Origin: Hyphomicrobium sp. 99
GTDB taxonomy: Bacteria > Pseudomonadota > Alphaproteobacteria > Rhizobiales > Hyphomicrobiaceae
DNA: 64,000 bases
Direction of reading: 5' to 3'
Assembly (NCBI RefSeq): GCF_000384335.2
Contig: NZ_KQ031382.1
Span: forward strand, 2,987,545-3,051,544
In this document: positions 52,864 through 64,000 of the stretch, in pieces
Layout of the letters: every line of letters starts with the position of its first letter
Position numbering within the stretch: position 1 is the stretch's first letter
Made by a program: the position numbers and the translations under genes
Notes under the pieces: model-generated
What the model saw: the letters and a program-made list of their open reading frames with translations, nothing else
What the model was told of the DNA's origin: nothing
Databases searched by the model: none

Positions 52864-54882
<2,019 letters not shown>

Positions 54883-55098
54883 CGGCGGGTCTCGGTCCTT
54901 CCCGTAAACTCATTCAGGTGCCTCAGCTTGTCGCAAGGCTTCACGCCGTTCTAGAGCCTGCAGAAGGCCGCGTAAACACGCCAGGAGATGGACCGAAGTC
55001 ACTGACTATGCGATCCGCTGCCGCACAGGAAATGATCGTCGGCAAGCAGCCGTTGCCTGCCAGATCGGGCGTTAATCGAGCCCTGCCTCTTTATCTCA

Positions 55099-56109
55099 TC
55101 AGGCTGCGTCGCCGAGCCGGCACACAGCCTCGGTGAGAACAGGGTGAATCCGGGGACTTTCGCGATTGAGATACGAGACCAGCGCCTTCTCGCTCGGGCT
55201 CAAACGGCCGTTGCGCCCGAGGCGGCTGACGAGCCAAGTCGCCTCCGCTTCGGTGATTTCCTCGTGCGTGATGATCTCGATTCGCTGGTGCTCGAGGCGC
55301 GCCAGAGCCCTCTCCTCAGCAGTCTGATCGAGATAAGCGTCCTGCACGGAGGCTAGGTTCGACTGCACCATGGATAGGAGAGCGGCGAGGATAGACGTCT
55401 CCTCTTCCTGGTCCTCGAACGTCGCTTCCTGCTTCAGCGCCTCTTCGCGCGAGGGAACCGCGTAGCCTGATGCCGCCATCATCACATTGGCGATCGCCTT
55501 CACGAAAAGATCTGTCCACGCGGGATTAGGCGCGCCGCTCGAAATGGCTTCGTCGATATCAAATAGAACATCCGCCTCGGCCCGTGTCACGGCGACGGCC
55601 CCATCCCCCGCAAAAGCGTAGAGCATGCGCCGAATAAGATCGACCTCAGCTTCGCTGATGCTGCCATCCGGCAGAGCTTTGCCTCTGCGCAATGGCCCGG
55701 TCCCTTCGATGACCGCGTGCTTCACCTGCTCGAGCGCAAACTTGACGAGGCTGACGGGCGCCCAGCGCGCCTTGTCGAGAATGTTGACGACGAGATCAAG
55801 TTCGGTTTTTCGATCAATCTTCCCGTCTTTCGAAACGCGATCGATCAGCCATTTGGCGTTGGCCGCCGTGATGTAGCCCCGCGGCGCTTCCTGAAAGACG
55901 ATATAATCGGTGATGGCTTCAATGAAGAAATCGGGCCACTCCGGGTTATACCTGCCGCAAGCGTCATTCAGCGCGAAAAGCAGATCGGCTTCATCCGATG
56001 AGATGATCCCGTCTTCATAGAAGACGCGCCGAAAATGCAAAATATCGATCAGATCGATCGTTCCGCGCTTCGAAATCTCGTCTATCGGCAGCGACCGCAG
56101 CCCACTCAT
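55099..56109 (-). CDS. Conserved repeat-containing cytoplasmic protein
   Basis: A 336-residue protein from the ATG at 56109 (GGGGG upstream). It carries internally repeated modules: ISSDEADLLFALNDACGRYN with PEWPDFFIEAITDYIV, and VTRAEADVLFDIDEAISSGA with PAWTDLFVKAIANVMM. Each looks like a pair of helices with an acidic turn, so an EF-hand or TerB-like relative is possible. Proteins like it occur in Rhizobiales; function unknown. Confidence 0.78.
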   Translation of the reverse strand: MSGLRSLPIDEISKRGTIDLIDILHFRRVFYEDGIISSDEADLLFALNDACGRYNPEWPDFFIEAITDYIVFQEAPRGYITAANAKWLIDRVSKDGKIDRKTELDLVVNILDKARWAPVSLVKFALEQVKHAVIEGTGPLRRGKALPDGSISEAEVDLIRRMLYAFAGDGAVAVTRAEADVLFDIDEAISSGAPNPAWTDLFVKAIANVMMAASGYAVPSREEALKQEATFEDQEEETSILAALLSMVQSNLASVQDAYLDQTAEERALARLEHQRIEIITHEEITEAEATWLVSRLGRNGRLSPSEKALVSYLNRESPRIHPVLTEAVCRLGDAA

Positions 56110-56673
56110 CGAATGCCCCCACACCCAGGACTAAACTGTGGCCTAGAGCGTAGGTCGCGATGTTTAATTGCACCTTAAGAGGCGCACGGAAAATGAACAC
56201 CCGAAAGCCGGTGACGTAGATAGTGGCCGCGCCGTCACAAGCTTCAAAAACGTTCGGGGGCCGCAGCTCCCCGCTGCGACCCCCGTAACCCCCCGCCGTG
56301 CTCCCGCGTGCGCGACGGGTAAGTCTCAATAGAGTTATCTACACCTCAGAATGAACAGTTGCTGAAGGCGTCCGCGTCCGGCGGGTTCCCGCGTCCGGCG
56401 GCCGGCTCCCACAGGGGAGTCGCCGGACGCAAATATAAAGCCCGTCCGGAAGGGGGGATTTCCGAACGGGCATGCCGGCTGAGTACGATATCGGACGCAC
56501 GCGGCCAGTTGAAAAGCACCGGCGGCAAAAAAGAACTCCGCGGTGCGAACAGTTTCTGCCGTCGCGTGATCCCGCATTCACATGGTCCGGCAGTGGCTAG
56601 AAGAACGGACTTCGGCCGGATACCCGTCGCGAACGCTCTGACGAAGAGCAGGAAAAGACTCCTCAATCGGATC
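56110..56673. other. Non-coding stretch with a bulged hairpin
   Basis: About 564 bases left of recO. It contains a GCCG-bulged hairpin (56391-56430) and GC-rich low-complexity sequence near 56260-56320. Frames on both strands around 56339-56697 follow the repeat and have no ribosome site. I see no gene. Confidence 0.55.
56391..56430 (+). repeat. GCCG-bulged hairpin repeat, copy 5
   Basis: GCGTCCGGCG (56391-56400) / CGCCGGACGC (56421-56430), bulge GCCG (56401-56404), GCTCCC (56405-56410) / GGGAGT (56415-56420) around ACAG. A partial direct repeat of the left arm (GCGTCCGGCGG) lies just before it. The A-rich flank AAATATAAAG follows. Confidence 0.8.
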
Positions 56674-57393
56674 TCAGGCGGCCAGCTGGGCCAGTAGCCG
56701 GGCGCGCGATTGCGGGAGCGATTGGCCGCGCGGGAGCAGAAGATGCTTCTCGATGAAATGTCCCGTCAGCACGAACCCGAGATTGACGTCTTGCGCCGTC
56801 ACCGGTCCCGATCGCTGCTTCGTCAGGAACTGAGGCAACGCCAGAAGTTTATCGCGGTAGGGCTCACCCGCGGAGGCGGACACGGCGCGGCCCGACTTCG
56901 GCGAAACATAGATGAGCTGGTCGTTGCTTCCCGTCGCCGCGCATTGACTGAGATCGAGGCCGAAGCCGAGCTCATCGAGAAGTGCCATCTCCCATCGGAC
57001 GAGCAGCGCTGGCCACACGGTCGCGTCATTGAGAAAGCCAAGAACGAACAGCGTGATTTCATAAAGATTAGGATGGGGATCGCGCTCGGGCAAAAGCCGC
57101 GTCAGGGCGGTGATCGATGAAAGCGCCATCAACGCCTGCGCATCGTCCATCGTCTCGGCGGCGAAGGCTCGGCGCATCTCGACGCTCATGGTCCCGAGCT
57201 GGTCGGCGAGACGCGCCTTCCATTCCGCATCGACATGATTGCCGGGTTGAAGAATTGGCCTTAGGCGCCGCGAACGCCCGCCATGTACGAGCCCCATGTG
57301 CCGCCCATGCGCCCTCGTCCACAAATCGACGACCGCGGCAGTCTCGCCGTGGGCTTTTACCGAAAGAACGATGCCTTCATCGGACCATTGCAT
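56674..57393 (-). CDS. recO: DNA repair protein RecO
   Basis: A 239-residue mediator that helps RecA load on single-stranded gaps. It starts MQWSDEGIVLSVKAHGETAA with the usual OB-fold strands and continues with the helical domain (FAAETMDDAQALMALSSITA, LLDELGFGLDLSQCAATG). Length is normal. It follows era by 20 bases on the same strand, the last gene of the block. Confidence 0.95.
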   Translation of the reverse strand: MQWSDEGIVLSVKAHGETAAVVDLWTRAHGRHMGLVHGGRSRRLRPILQPGNHVDAEWKARLADQLGTMSVEMRRAFAAETMDDAQALMALSSITALTRLLPERDPHPNLYEITLFVLGFLNDATVWPALLVRWEMALLDELGFGLDLSQCAATGSNDQLIYVSPKSGRAVSASAGEPYRDKLLALPQFLTKQRSGPVTAQDVNLGFVLTGHFIEKHLLLPRGQSLPQSRARLLAQLAA

Positions 57394-57413
57394 ATGGCTG
57401 AATAGCCGGCGCC

Positions 57414-58352
57414 TTACGATTTGGGGAAAGGAAGACCCATTTCCCGATAACGCTCGGGGTCGCTTTCCCAGTTCTCACGCACTTTGACGAATAGGAAGAG
57501 ATGCACCCGGTGGCCAGCCATCTCTTCGATCGCGTGCCGGGCCGTACTCGATATCTTCTTGATCGTGTCGCCACCCTTGCCGAGCACGATCTTCTTCTGG
57601 CTGTCGCGTTCGACATAAATCGTCTGCTCGACGCGCGCTGATCCGTCTTTCAGAGTCTTCCAATCCGTGGTCTCGACCGTCGTCGTGTACGGAAGCTCCT
57701 GATGCAGGAAGCGGTAGACGCTTTCGCGCGTCATCTCGGCGGCTTGCGTTCGCATCGGCACGTCGGTGACGTCGTCTTCCGAATAGTGCCACGGCCCCTT
57801 GGGGACGAGATTTGCGAGATGCGTCCGCAAATCCTTGATGCCCTGACCCTCAGTGGCCGAGATCATGAAGATGCGATCGGGCGCGAGAAGCTCATCGACC
57901 ATTTTTGCCAGCGACAGCAGCCTCGGCTTGTCGTCCACGCGGTCGATTTTATTCAAAATCGCAATCTTCGGCATCCGCGCGGACTTCAGCCGCTCGATGA
58001 TACCCCTGACATCATCGTCGATCCCGGCCGCCGCATCGATGACGAGCAGCACCGCATCCGCGTCTTCGAGGCCGCCCCACGCCGCGTCCACCATCGCGCG
58101 ATCCAAGCGGCGCTTCGGGTTGAAGATGCCGGCCGTATCGATGAAGACGATCTGGCTATTGCCCTCGATCGCGATACCGCGAATGGGCGCGCGGGTCGTT
58201 TGAACCTTGTGAGAGACGATCGCGACCTTGGCGCCGACGAGCGCGTTGACGAGCGTCGACTTGCCGGCGTTCGTCGGCCCAATGACGGCAACGAAACCGC
58301 AGCGCTGATCGGCTGGGTCGGGCGGCGAAGAAACTGTTTTGTTGTCAGACAT
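57414..58352 (-). CDS. era: GTPase Era
   Basis: A 312-residue ribosome-assembly GTPase. The G1 motif is GPTNAGKST (residues 25-33), G3 is DTAGI, G4 is NKID, and the C-terminal KH domain (about 220-300; VLGKGGDTIKKISSTAR) binds 16S rRNA. Its start overlaps the end of rnc by 8 bases, as often seen. The first 15 residues are a variable extension. Confidence 0.97.
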   Translation of the reverse strand: MSDNKTVSSPPDPADQRCGFVAVIGPTNAGKSTLVNALVGAKVAIVSHKVQTTRAPIRGIAIEGNSQIVFIDTAGIFNPKRRLDRAMVDAAWGGLEDADAVLLVIDAAAGIDDDVRGIIERLKSARMPKIAILNKIDRVDDKPRLLSLAKMVDELLAPDRIFMISATEGQGIKDLRTHLANLVPKGPWHYSEDDVTDVPMRTQAAEMTRESVYRFLHQELPYTTTVETTDWKTLKDGSARVEQTIYVERDSQKKIVLGKGGDTIKKISSTARHAIEEMAGHRVHLFLFVKVRENWESDPERYREMGLPFPKS

Positions 58353-59052
58353 CGCCTATGCGGGCTCCTACGCCTTCTCGAGTTAGTAGCGCAGTTGCTG
58401 CGGCCTGCTCAGCAATCCGCTTCGAAGCCCCCTCGCCCTGCGCGGGCGCTTTTCCGGTAATCAAGACTTCGGCCGTGAAGCGAGGCGCGTGATCGGGCCC
58501 ATTGCGCGCAACGACCGTATATCGTGGCAGCGCCAAGCCCTGCCCTTGCGCCCATTCCTGCAACGCCGATTTGGCATCAACCGCCACCTCGGGAACGAGT
58601 TCGCTTTGTTCCTGCCAGAGCCGGTGTACGACACCGCGCGCCTTTTCGAAACCGCCATCGATGAACACGGCGCCCAGAAGGGCCTCGGCCGCGTCAGCTA
58701 GAATAGTCGTTTTGTTGCGGCCGCCGCTATCGGCTTCGCTTTCCGAAAGAATAAGATGGGCGCCAAGCCCGATATTACGAGCCACCTTGGCGCACGCCTC
58801 GCCTCTAACAAGACGATTGTAACGCCGCGCTAGTTCCCCTTCGCTGGCGTCGGGATATTGCCCGTTGAGGGCCTCGGCGATCGCGAGACCAAGAACGCGG
58901 TCGCCGATAAACTCCAGCCGCTCGTTGTCGAACCGGGCAACCTTGCCGCCGCGCACGCTCGCGTGTGTCAGCGCACGCTCCAGGAGCGCGGGATCCTTGA
59001 ACTTGTATCCGAGTTTCGTCTCGAGTTCTTTAAACTTGCGAGGTCTCAGCAT
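58345..59052 (-). CDS. rnc: Ribonuclease III
   Basis: A 235-residue double-strand RNA endonuclease. The signature NERLEFIGD (43-51) carries E47 and D51; D120 and E123 (ADAAEALLGAVF) complete the metal site. The dsRNA-binding domain covers about 160-232 (KSALQEWAQGQGLALPRYTV). It lies 21 bases after lepB and overlaps era. Confidence 0.97.
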   Translation of the reverse strand: MLRPRKFKELETKLGYKFKDPALLERALTHASVRGGKVARFDNERLEFIGDRVLGLAIAEALNGQYPDASEGELARRYNRLVRGEACAKVARNIGLGAHLILSESEADSGGRNKTTILADAAEALLGAVFIDGGFEKARGVVHRLWQEQSELVPEVAVDAKSALQEWAQGQGLALPRYTVVARNGPDHAPRFTAEVLITGKAPAQGEGASKRIAEQAAATALLTREGVGARIGDV

Positions 59053-59073
59053 GGCGCGAATGCCGATTTGCGG

Positions 59074-59832
59074 TCACCGCACGAGAGTGAAGAACCTGTT
59101 CCAGCGGATGTCAAACGGCCAAGTCCAGGGCGCATACCATCTGAAGGCATCGGGCTCGTCGACTTTGGCGGAGAAGAAGATGATCTCGGCACGACCGATA
59201 AAGTTCTCGTAAGGGACGAACCCGACAGCGCTGCGCACCCGGCTGTCGGTTGAGTTGTCGCGGTTGTCACCCATCATGAAGTAATGACCCTCGGGAACCT
59301 TGTAGACCCCCGTATTGTCGTAGGGGCCATTCGGGTCGCTATCGAGAACCTTGTACTTCACGCCGTTGGGAAGCGTTTCCTCAAATACCGCAATCGTTCG
59401 CTCGCGACCATCCTCGAATGTAGTGAATTCACCCGCGGGCTGCTTCGGTATCGCCTGCCCGTTGATGAAGAGCTGACCACTCTTCATCTGAATTTCATCA
59501 CCCGGCAGACCGATGACCCGCTTGATGTAGTCGGTCGAGTTGTCCCGCGGCAGCTTGAAGACGGCGACGTCTCCGCGCTTTGGCTCCCCACCGAAGATGC
59601 GTCCCTCAAAGAGGTTCGGACTGAAGGGAAAAGAAAACTTGCTGTAACCGTAGGATAGCTTCGAGACGAACAGGTAATCGCCGATCAGCAGCGTCTCCTT
59701 CATCGAGCCCGAGGGAATATTGAAGGGCTGATAAAAGAAGACGCGGACGAACATCGCAATGGCGAGTGCTTCGACGACGATGATGAGGGTTTCAGACCAA
59801 CTCGATCTCGACGCCTTGATACCAACGCTCAT
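59074..59832 (-). CDS. lepB: Signal peptidase I
   Basis: A 252-residue membrane serine protease that cuts Sec and Tat signal peptides. One N-terminal membrane helix (LIIVVEALAIAMFVRVFFY), then S43 (PSGSMKETL) and K104 (TDYIKRVIGLPGDE) as the catalytic dyad, and the GDNRDNSTDSR box. The end (PFDIRWNRFFTLVR) is the common Rhizobiales form. Confidence 0.97.
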   Translation of the reverse strand: MSVGIKASRSSWSETLIIVVEALAIAMFVRVFFYQPFNIPSGSMKETLLIGDYLFVSKLSYGYSKFSFPFSPNLFEGRIFGGEPKRGDVAVFKLPRDNSTDYIKRVIGLPGDEIQMKSGQLFINGQAIPKQPAGEFTTFEDGRERTIAVFEETLPNGVKYKVLDSDPNGPYDNTGVYKVPEGHYFMMGDNRDNSTDSRVRSAVGFVPYENFIGRAEIIFFSAKVDEPDAFRWYAPWTWPFDIRWNRFFTLVR

Positions 59833-60031
59833 CCAGAGGCTCCTCTGCGCCGCCGAGCGGCATTGGCCGGGGCTCGCTTCATGTTAGGCGGTCCGCTATA
59901 GCGAGTTTGCTCCTGAGCCGCAACGACGGGCACAAACCTGACAAAACCGTAAGGAATAACAGTAACTCAGCGCTGCATCGGGCATTTAGGCAGGTAAGCG
60001 CTCTGAGGCGATTTTAACCGCGGCGAAATAG

Positions 60032-60448
60032 TCAGTCGCGTCGATTTCCCTCATCCCGGACCGCGGAGATGATCACGATGGCTTGGGCAAGCGGATATTC
60101 GTCCGTCAGGGTGACGTCGATGCGCGCCTCGTAGCCCTCGGGGATCAAGTGCGCTAGGCGCTGCGCCGCGCCACCGGTAAGCGCCAAGGTCGGACGACCC
60201 GACAAAGCATTCACGACGCCGATGTCTTTCAAATACACGCCGTAGCGAAAGCCGGTCCCGAGAGCTTTCGAAGCCGCTTCCTTCGCGGCAAAGCGCTTTG
60301 CAAACGTTCGAGCCGAATGGGCCCGCGAGAACGCCTTGCGGCGCTCTTCCGCCGTGAATACCCGCTGAAGAAAGCGGTCGCCATAGCGCTCGATCGTCCG
60401 CTCTATCCGTCGGATATCGCAGAGATCATTGCCTATGCCGATGATCAT
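60032..60448 (-). CDS. acpS: Holo-ACP synthase
   Basis: A 138-residue 4'-phosphopantetheinyl transferase that activates acyl carrier protein. D8 (GIGNDLCDI) and E57 ([13 protein letters not shown]) bind magnesium; the trimer-forming core is complete. Its ATG overlaps the pdxJ stop (60445-60448, ATGA). lepB follows after about 200 bases. Confidence 0.96.
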   Translation of the reverse strand: MIIGIGNDLCDIRRIERTIERYGDRFLQRVFTAEERRKAFSRAHSARTFAKRFAAKEAASKALGTGFRYGVYLKDIGVVNALSGRPTLALTGGAAQRLAHLIPEGYEARIDVTLTDEYPLAQAIVIISAVRDEGNRRD

Positions 60449-61275
60449 CGCCCTCTCTGCGCCGACAACGCCTCACGCGCTTCGTCCATCAGAACGCGCA
60501 TGCGGCGGACGGCCATGGAAAGGCCGCCGAAAATCGCCTCTCCGATCAGGAAGTGCCCGATGTTGAGCTCCACGATCTCGGGGATGCGCGCAATGGGCTG
60601 CACTGTGTTGTAGGTAAGGCCGTGTCCGGCATGAACTTCAAGTCCCACCGACGCGGCAGCGCTCGCCGCTTTCCTGTGCCGCTCGATCTCGAAGGCGACG
60701 CCGGCAGCATCGTGTTCAAGCGCGAGATTGCAATACCTGCCGGTATGAAGTTCGACGATATCGGCGCCCACATCCGACGACGCCTCTATCGTCTTGATGT
60801 CGGGCTCGATGAACAATGAAACCCGGATGCCCGCATCCTTGAGCTTGGCTACGAACGGCTTGAGCGTCTTCGCCGCTCCCTGCACGTCGAGGCCGCCTTC
60901 GGTCGTCCGCTCCTCGCGCCTTTCCGGCACGAGGCAGCACGCGTTTGGCACATGCCGCAACGCGATCTGGAGCATTTCGTCCGTGGCCGCCATTTCGAGA
61001 TTGAGCGGACGCGTCAGCTCATTCTTGAGGCGCGTGATGTCGGTATCAGAAATGTGCCGGCGGTCTTCCCTGAGATGCGCGGTGATGCCGTCGGCACCAC
61101 CTTCGATCGCGAGATGGGCCGCACGAAGCGGATCAGGATGCATGCCGCCGCGCGCATTCCTGAGCGTCGCGACATGATCGATGTTTACGCCGAGCCGCAA
61201 CGCACGAACGGGCGTTGACGCTTGGCCAGTTTCCGAGACTTTGCGGTTTGCCGCCACGTGCTTCACTGCCACCAA
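60445..61275 (-). CDS. pdxJ: Pyridoxine 5'-phosphate synthase
   Basis: A 276-residue TIM-barrel enzyme closing the DXP-dependent vitamin B6 pathway. The signature [33 protein letters not shown], and the H-containing ELHTGRYCN and [10 protein letters not shown] loops are present. There is no ATG at the start; TTG at 61275, GTG at 61272 or GTG at 61266 could serve, with about 25 residues before the conserved core. Coupled to acpS by an ATGA overlap. Confidence 0.95.
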   Translation of the reverse strand: MVAVKHVAANRKVSETGQASTPVRALRLGVNIDHVATLRNARGGMHPDPLRAAHLAIEGGADGITAHLREDRRHISDTDITRLKNELTRPLNLEMAATDEMLQIALRHVPNACCLVPERREERTTEGGLDVQGAAKTLKPFVAKLKDAGIRVSLFIEPDIKTIEASSDVGADIVELHTGRYCNLALEHDAAGVAFEIERHRKAASAAASVGLEVHAGHGLTYNTVQPIARIPEIVELNIGHFLIGEAIFGGLSMAVRRMRVLMDEAREALSAQRGR

Positions 61276-61311
61276 TGAAAATGAGGGATTTGTTCTGCCG
61301 CCGCCGATAGT

Positions 61312-61872
61312 TCAGCGGAGCCTGCGGTGCCGTTGGAAAACGCGCACCGCTCGGCGTGTAGGATAGTAGCTAAATATCGCGGCTATCAAGCCGACGAGAA
61401 GACCACCCACGATCATCGGCTCCACGATGGGCGAAAGATGATCGACGGCCGTATTGAGGGTCTCTGGCGAGGGGGCACTCAACGTTGCGCCAAGCGCATT
61501 GGCCGTATCGGTAAAATGATCGGCGGCATAGGCGGGATCTTGACCGAGAAGCAATGCGCCCGCGACGTACGACCCGCTCCAGATCGCGGGCCAGCTCAAG
61601 GGGTTGCCGATGAATGTCCCGAGCAGTGCCGCGGGCATGCTGACACGCAGGACGAAGGCGAGCGCAAGCGCGAGGATCGTTTGAACGCCGAGAAACGGCG
61701 TGCACGCACTGAACACCCCGAGCGCGAAGCCCAGCGCCACCTCATGCGGTGTTGCCCGAAGCAGAAGGATGCGCCGCCAGAAGAAGCGAAGCTTGTTCCG
61801 CAGCCCGGCCGCCCTGAACGGCCATAGGGTCTCACGCGCTCCAGCTGCTGTAGGCTTCTCGTTCAACGACAC
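61312..61872 (-). CDS. DUF2062 membrane protein
   Basis: A 186-residue protein from a GTG at 61872 that has AGGA ahead of it; the frame continues to 61980, inside the rsh 3' end. Hydrophobic segments and the pattern RATPHEVALGFALGVFSACT, PFLGVQTILALALAFVLRVS and TFIGNPLSWPAIWSGSYVAG are those of DUF2062, commonly next to pdxJ in alphaproteobacteria. Function unknown. Confidence 0.88.
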   Translation of the reverse strand: MSLNEKPTAAGARETLWPFRAAGLRNKLRFFWRRILLLRATPHEVALGFALGVFSACTPFLGVQTILALALAFVLRVSMPAALLGTFIGNPLSWPAIWSGSYVAGALLLGQDPAYAADHFTDTANALGATLSAPSPETLNTAVDHLSPIVEPMIVGGLLVGLIAAIFSYYPTRRAVRVFQRHRRLR

Positions 61873-61924
61873 GGTTCCTATCGACGCTTCGAAAAGCCTC
61901 AATCCAGTGAAGGCATAGAATAGC

Positions 61925-64000
61925 TCACTCGAACAGGCGTTCCACCTTCGCAACGGAGGATTTCGCCCTGAGTCCAGCAACGATGTGGTTCAAATGCACC
62001 AAATCGAAAACCTCAAGCTCAATATGCATCACCGTGAAGTCTGCCGCACGGCGAGCCATCTTGATATTGTCGATATTGCCACCCGTCTCGCCGATCACTT
62101 TGGCGATCTCAGCCAGTGAGCCCGGCGCGTTAACCGCGGTGACACTGATTCTTGCCGGGAAACGCTGGGGCCGCTCGGGATCGACGTCCCAAGTCACGTC
62201 GATCCAATGCTCTTCCTCGTATTCCTTCAGACGTGGTGAATGGATCTGGAACACCCGGATGCCCTCGCCGGGCGCCATGACACCGACGATCCGGTCACCC
62301 GGAACCGCGCCGCCGGGTTCGAATGCGACCGGTAATTCCTGACTTGGACCGCCAATCGACACAGCCGTCGTGCTGTCTATTTCGGACGTCCGGAATTTAA
62401 GGCTTTTGACCTTTTCGATATTGAACCAGCCGTCTTGCTCGCGGGCGCGCCCGAAGCGCCGCGTCGGCTTGTACCCTTCGTCACCAGGCGCTTGCCCGTG
62501 CGGCAGGATCGCGCCGAGCACGTCCTGCAGCGGAATATCGTTCCGCCCGACGGCCGCCAGTAGATCGTCAGCCGTCTTGAAGCCAACCTTCGGCGCCGCG
62601 GCTTTGACCTTCTCCTCTGAGTAATCGACCTCGAGCCCCGCAAGCGTCGAAGTAACGAGCTGCCGCCCGAGTTCCATGAAGCGCCGGCGTTCGGCCTCGC
62701 GGGCCGCTCGTCGTATCGCCGCTCGTGCACGCCCCGTAACAGCGAAGGCCTCCCACGCCGCCGGTCGGATATGTCCCTTCGACGTCTCGATGACGACCTC
62801 GTCGCCGTTGCGCAGATGCGTATCGATCGGAACGTGACGGCCATTGATGTAGGCCGCGATCGCTTCGTTGCCGATGTCGGTATGCACGGCATAGGCGAAA
62901 TCGAGCGGCGTAGCCCCGCGCGGAAGCGCGATGAGCCGGCCCTTCGGCGTGAAGCAGAAGACCTGATCGTGAAACAGTTCGAGCTTCGTGTGCTCGAGAA
63001 ATTCCTCCGGATTCGCGGCCTCAAGCAGCGACGAGATCATCACTCGAAGTCGCCCATACGGGCTGTCGTCCCCGTCCAATGTAGACTCGAAGTCGTGGCC
63101 ATTGACGCGGCCGTGCTGCTGATCCTTGTAGAGCGCATGCGCAGCGATACCGAACTCGGCGATATGCTGCATGTCGTAGGTACGAATCTGCAGCTCGACG
63201 CGTTGATGGCGCGGACCGTAAACGGTCGTGTGGATCGACTGATAATTGTTCCGCTTCGGAGCCGATATGTAGTCTTTGAATCGGCCGGGAACCGTGCTCC
63301 ACGTGGTGTGCACGATGCCGAGCACCCGGTAGCAGTCTTCGATCGAATGTACGACCACCCGAAACCCGTAGATGTCGGACAGCTGCTCCAGGCTGATCTG
63401 CTTATGCTCCATCTTGCTCCAGATGGCATAAGGCTTTTTCTCTCTCCCGAAGGTCTCGGCCTTGATGCCGGCATCGGCGCATTTGCGCGCGATCGCTTGC
63501 CGGATCTCCTCGACAAGCCCGCGATTACGCTCCCGCATTTCTCCGAGCTTTTCGGTAAGCGCGTCATGCGCCTCGGGATGCAGCCAGCGAAAGGCGTGAT
63601 CCTCGAGCTCCTCGCGTAGCGCCTGCATGCCCATCATGCCGGCAAGCGGCGCGTAGATGTCGAGCGTCTCTTCCGAATTGCGGCGGCGACTCTCGGGCTT
63701 CATGTGCTCGAGCGTCCGCATGTTGTGCAAACGGTCCGCGAGCTTGACGAGAAGCACCCGGATATCGCTCGAGATCGCGATGAGGAGCTTCCGGAAACTT
63801 TCCGCCTGTTCGGCCTTTTTGGAAACGAGATCGAGGCGTTTGATCTTTGTCAGACCATCAACGAGGCTGCCGATCTCCGGCCCGAACATCTGGTCGATTT
63901 CGGCTCGCGTCGCATCCGTATCCTCGATCACATCATGGAGAAGCGCCGTCGCAATGGTTGCGTCGTCGAGCTTCAGGTCTGTGAGAATGGCCGCCACTTC
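61925..64000 (-). CDS. rsh: (p)ppGpp synthetase/hydrolase Rsh, 5' end cut by the window
   Basis: The C-terminal 690 or so residues of a RelA/SpoT homologue; the start lies beyond 64000. Present are the hydrolase HD region (ALLHDVIEDTDATRAEIDQM; LVKLADRLHNMRTL), the synthetase domain (YGFRVVVHSIEDCYRVLG; KRNNYQSIHTTVYGP), the TGS domain (VFCFTPKGRLIALPRGATPL) and the C-terminal ACT domain. Both enzyme activities look intact, as in the single bifunctional Rsh of alphaproteobacteria. It controls the stringent response. Confidence 0.97.
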   Translation of the reverse strand, partial: EVAAILTDLKLDDATIATALLHDVIEDTDATRAEIDQMFGPEIGSLVDGLTKIKRLDLVSKKAEQAESFRKLLIAISSDIRVLLVKLADRLHNMRTLEHMKPESRRRNSEETLDIYAPLAGMMGMQALREELEDHAFRWLHPEAHDALTEKLGEMRERNRGLVEEIRQAIARKCADAGIKAETFGREKKPYAIWSKMEHKQISLEQLSDIYGFRVVVHSIEDCYRVLGIVHTTWSTVPGRFKDYISAPKRNNYQSIHTTVYGPRHQRVELQIRTYDMQHIAEFGIAAHALYKDQQHGRVNGHDFESTLDGDDSPYGRLRVMISSLLEAANPEEFLEHTKLELFHDQVFCFTPKGRLIALPRGATPLDFAYAVHTDIGNEAIAAYINGRHVPIDTHLRNGDEVVIETSKGHIRPAAWEAFAVTGRARAAIRRAAREAERRRFMELGRQLVTSTLAGLEVDYSEEKVKAAAPKVGFKTADDLLAAVGRNDIPLQDVLGAILPHGQAPGDEGYKPTRRFGRAREQDGWFNIEKVKSLKFRTSEIDSTTAVSIGGPSQELPVAFEPGGAVPGDRIVGVMAPGEGIRVFQIHSPRLKEYEEEHWIDVTWDVDPERPQRFPARISVTAVNAPGSLAEIAKVIGETGGNIDNIKMARRAADFTVMHIELEVFDLVHLNHIVAGLRAKSSVAKVERLFE

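Overview
The window reads as chromosomal DNA of a high-GC alphaproteobacterium of the order Hyphomicrobiales; a Hyphomicrobium-like organism is my best guess, from gene order and protein style only. Supporting signs are the housekeeping run rsh-DUF2062-pdxJ-acpS-lepB-rnc-era-recO, a glnB-glnA pair behind a -24/-12 promoter, an EipA/DUF1134 protein, a propionyl-CoA carboxylase alpha chain, and many small exported proteins of Rhizobiales type. There is no phage, transposase, integrase, CRISPR array or rRNA. One tRNA (Leu, anticodon GAG) is present.

Layout. 1-3.3 kb: small accessory genes (GFA-family protein, P-loop kinase-like protein) and a duplicated gene tail. 3.4-7.2 kb: uvrA and a cupin gene, followed by two further copies of the uvrA 3' end around a broken SnoaL-like gene. 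7.4-9.0 kb: a lower-GC three-gene cassette (coiled-coil/winged-helix-like protein, TIR-domain protein, zinc-ribbon protein). 9.0-10.2 kb: a repeat-rich strip with bulged hairpins and a branched inverted-repeat element around yjdM. 10.2-28 kb: small exported proteins, beta-lactamase-fold hydrolase, bactofilin, periplasmic carbonic anhydrase, SDR, diguanylate cyclase, MFS carrier, TonB-like protein, MsrB, EipA-like protein. 28-35 kb: L,D-transpeptidase, photolyase, TPR protein, thioesterase, Nnr. 35-37 kb: glnB-glnA. 37-51 kb: MFS/TetR pair with operators, HisC-like aminotransferase, envelope proteins, polysaccharide deacetylase, DegP-like protease, tRNA-Leu, lipB. 51-56 kb: a 22-residue Lys/Ala peptide coupled to an exported protein and divergent from a LysR gene; pccA; a repeat-containing conserved protein. 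56.7-64 kb: the recO-to-rsh block, all on the minus strand, with rsh cut by the window edge.

How the genes work together. The right-hand block joins stringent response (Rsh), PLP synthesis (PdxJ), ACP activation (AcpS), signal peptide cleavage (LepB), and RNA processing, ribosome assembly and repair (Rnc, Era, RecO). glnB-glnA form the nitrogen sensing and ammonia assimilation unit. Many middle genes act in the envelope: L,D-transpeptidase, EipA-like protein, TonB-like protein, deacetylase, DegP, bactofilin, carbonic anhydrase. Repair and damage functions (UvrA, photolyase, RecO, MsrB, Nnr) are scattered.

Most unusual. (1) The TIR cassette, which looks like an uncharacterised NAD-depleting defence or signalling module. 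(2) Two places in the first 7.2 kb where a gene is followed by an inserted gene and then by a diverged copy of the first gene's 3' tail. At uvrA this leaves 21-bp near-identical ends at 6321-6341 and 7184-7204. (3) A family of hairpins with a constant GCCG bulge and covarying outer stems. (4) A 156-nt branched inverted-repeat element beside the TIR cassette. (5) The Lys/Ala micro-peptide operon with adjacent perfect palindromes upstream.
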